A stretch of DNA of 35,069 bases from Chloroflexota bacterium (lineage in GTDB: Bacteria; Chloroflexota; Limnocylindria; Limnocylindrales; CSP1-4), in NCBI GenBank assembly GCA_003171035.1, contig PMXR01000027.1, positions 41,040-76,108 of the forward strand. The letters are read 5' to 3'. Of this stretch, positions 34,046 through 35,069 are shown in pieces; the stretch's first letter is position 1, and each line of letters begins with the position of its first letter. A model generated the notes under the pieces. It had not been told where the DNA came from and searched no databases. It saw only the letters and a list, made by a program, of their open reading frames with translations. A program made the position numbers and the translations under genes.

Positions 34046-34780
34046 TCAGGGTCGGCTGTCGAGGTTGTCGAAGGCATCGAGGGTCGGTGCCGCCAGGTGG
34101 GCCGCGCGCGCGACATCGGCCCGCACCGCGCGTTCGAGGGCGGCGAGGGATGACACCCTCTGAACCTGCGTGTATGTGGCAACTGCCCAGACGCGCGCGA
34201 GTCCGGCGATGACGATCGCGGCGAGCTCAACTTCAGGATCGCCAGTATCCCGACCGATCCGTTCGGCCAGTGATGCGCCGACTGTCGCGGTGAAGCTTTC
34301 CAGCTCGACGTACGGCGCCGCACGAAGGGTCGGCGAGCTTTCCGCCACCTCGCAGAAGCGGCGGAATAGGCGCAAGGAATGTGCTTCATCCATGCCATCC
34401 CACCGGTCCAGCGGGATGCCGCCGAAAAGGGTGTTTACGACGACATCGCTGAGGGGTTCACGCCCACGATGCCGGACCGCGTCGGCAAGCGCCTCGACGT
34501 TGGACTCGGAGCGATCGAAGAACATCGACTCCTTGGTGGGGAAGTAGTTGAAGACGGTCTGTTCCGACACTTCACTTGCCTCGGCGATCCGGGCAACCGT
34601 CACGTTGTCGAAGCCCTCCGCGAGGAATAGCGCCGTCGCCACGTTGGAGATTCGCTGGCGAGCGCGGTGCTTCTTGCGCTCACGCAGGCCCTCTACCGCC
34701 GCGGACTCCTCGCCCGCGTGCGCCGCCTCGAGGGTCTCCAGGATCGCCTCAAAGGTGAGGCCGTCGTTGTTCGTCGTCAT
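34046..34780 (-). CDS. TetR family transcriptional regulator
   Basis: A 244-residue repressor. The N-terminal helix-turn-helix is clear: ISNVATALFLAEGFDNVTVA, then EASEVSEQTVFNYFPTKESM. The C-terminal helices would hold the ligand pocket and dimer face. An N-terminal extension of about 38 residues precedes the DNA-binding domain. The frame is open up to 35050, but ATG 34780 is chosen because the family start fits and a TATACT lies 8 bases upstream; the longer version would overlap the divergent gene. It is divergent from a DrrA-like ABC exporter ATPase and is very likely its repressor, as in many drug-efflux loci. Confidence 0.92.
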   Translation of the reverse strand: MTTNNDGLTFEAILETLEAAHAGEESAAVEGLRERKKHRARQRISNVATALFLAEGFDNVTVARIAEASEVSEQTVFNYFPTKESMFFDRSESNVEALADAVRHRGREPLSDVVVNTLFGGIPLDRWDGMDEAHSLRLFRRFCEVAESSPTLRAAPYVELESFTATVGASLAERIGRDTGDPEVELAAIVIAGLARVWAVATYTQVQRVSSLAALERAVRADVARAAHLAAPTLDAFDNLDSRP

Positions 34781-34788
34781 GCGTAAGG

Positions 34789-34794
34789 AGTATA
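34789..34794 (-). promoter_or_regulatory. -10 element of leaderless tetR promoter
   Basis: TATACT (minus strand) ends 8 bases before ATG 34780. No Shine-Dalgarno sequence is present in between. The -35 is not evident. Confidence 0.6.
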
Positions 34795-34809
34795 GACCTA
34801 AAAATGTAT

Positions 34810-34838
34810 TTGCTCTAGTCTTAGGGCCACCATAAGAT
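34810..34838 (+). promoter_or_regulatory. promoter of the ABC exporter genes
   Basis: TTGCTC (34810-34815) and TAAGAT (34833-34838) are separated by 17 bases. The TetR protein would probably bind in this 71-base divergent gap, but I see no clean long palindrome. Confidence 0.45.
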
Positions 34839-34851
34839 TGGAGTAAGCCAA

Positions 34852-35069
34852 ATGACTTGCGACACGCCGGCGTCCGCACGGCCATCAGCGCGCAGCAGCA
34901 CTGGGGCGATCGAGGCCACACCGTCCCCGCCGAGCGCGGTGCTTGCCGTGGATGCCCATGGGCTGGTGAAGACCTTTGGCACGACTCGCGCCGTCGACGG
35001 CATCGATCTAGCTGTGCGTGAAGGCGAGATCCTCGGTGTGCTTGGACCAAACGGCGCGGGCAAGACCAC
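34852..35069 (+). CDS. DrrA-like ABC exporter ATPase (3' partial)
   Basis: The first 72 codons of an ABC ATPase cut by the window end. After a Ser/Pro-rich N-terminal extension of about 35 residues comes [20 protein letters not shown], then [15 protein letters not shown], which is the Walker A motif of the DrrA/CcmA class. GGAG lies 8 bases upstream of the ATG. In this family it powers a two-gene drug or lipid exporter with a DrrB-type permease, which would follow downstream. It is divergent from the TetR gene. Confidence 0.88.
   Translation, partial: MTCDTPASARPSARSSTGAIEATPSPPSAVLAVDAHGLVKTFGTTRAVDGIDLAVREGEILGVLGPNGAGKT

Noticed and set aside
34781-35050. Upstream extension of the TetR frame to 334 codons
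   Set aside because: It would overlap the divergent ABC ATPase gene and its promoter; the family start and the -10 box fit ATG 34780.

Overview
GC-rich bacterial DNA with short intergenic gaps and many GTG/TTG starts. The organism is probably a free-living soil or freshwater member of Chloroflexota (Limnocylindria-like) or a neighbouring Terrabacteria lineage. This rests on gene content: a group 3d Hox hydrogenase with a GltD-like flavoprotein, DUF3105, DUF1028 beside a peptide transporter, kelch-type lipoproteins, and several apparently leaderless genes. No rRNA, complete tRNA or other phylogenetic marker is present, so the placement is an inference.

Layout. (1) 2-4172: the 3' part of a hydrogenase operon, with a GltD-like FAD/NAD(P) flavoprotein (cut by the window edge), hoxU, hoxY and hoxH. 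(2) 4236-10692: a surface/envelope block. It holds a DUF3105 membrane protein, a zinc-ribbon membrane protein, two head-to-head seven-repeat kelch-type propellers (a lipoprotein and a membrane-anchored protein) and a third propeller with GWP repeats. (3) 10841-15778: arginine deiminase, a HEPN-domain protein, a proline-rich membrane protein and a DUF3626 protein. (4) 16072-18571: a CebR/LacI-type operator palindrome upstream of a single-chain fusion of MalF-type and MalG-type sugar permeases, with no binding protein or ATPase nearby. (5) 18786-26099: a complete peptide/oligopeptide ABC importer in the unusual order C-A-B-D-F, followed by DUF1028. (6) 26124-30207: a decayed comB-like pseudogene, a MarR regulator with a palindromic operator, a tandem GNAT acetyltransferase, an aminoglycoside-phosphotransferase-like kinase behind a tiny leaderless ORF, and a 72-residue small protein. 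(7) 30208-32665: a gene-poor stretch where two 72-bp direct repeats carrying a tRNA-Pro-like 3' end flank a frameshifted serine-hydrolase lipoprotein gene. (8) 32666-35069: a Thr/Pro-rich lipoprotein, an unrecognised 154-residue protein, and a TetR regulator divergent from the start of a DrrA-like ABC exporter ATPase.

How the genes work together. The Hox genes would couple H2 oxidation or evolution to a pyridine-nucleotide pool. The extra flavoprotein suggests a second nucleotide or an electron-confurcating route. The dpp-like operon forms one machine, with a strong hairpin after the binding-protein gene that may set its stoichiometry. Two regulator/promoter units (MarR, TetR) have -10 boxes only 6-8 bases upstream of the start codon, and three other starts look similar, so leaderless transcription seems common here. 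No clear novel multi-gene system was proven. The best leads are the repeat-flanked segment with tRNA-like ends, the fused permease behind a CebR-type operator, the propeller locus, and the leaderless mini-ORF in front of a kinase that lacks a conserved Asn.
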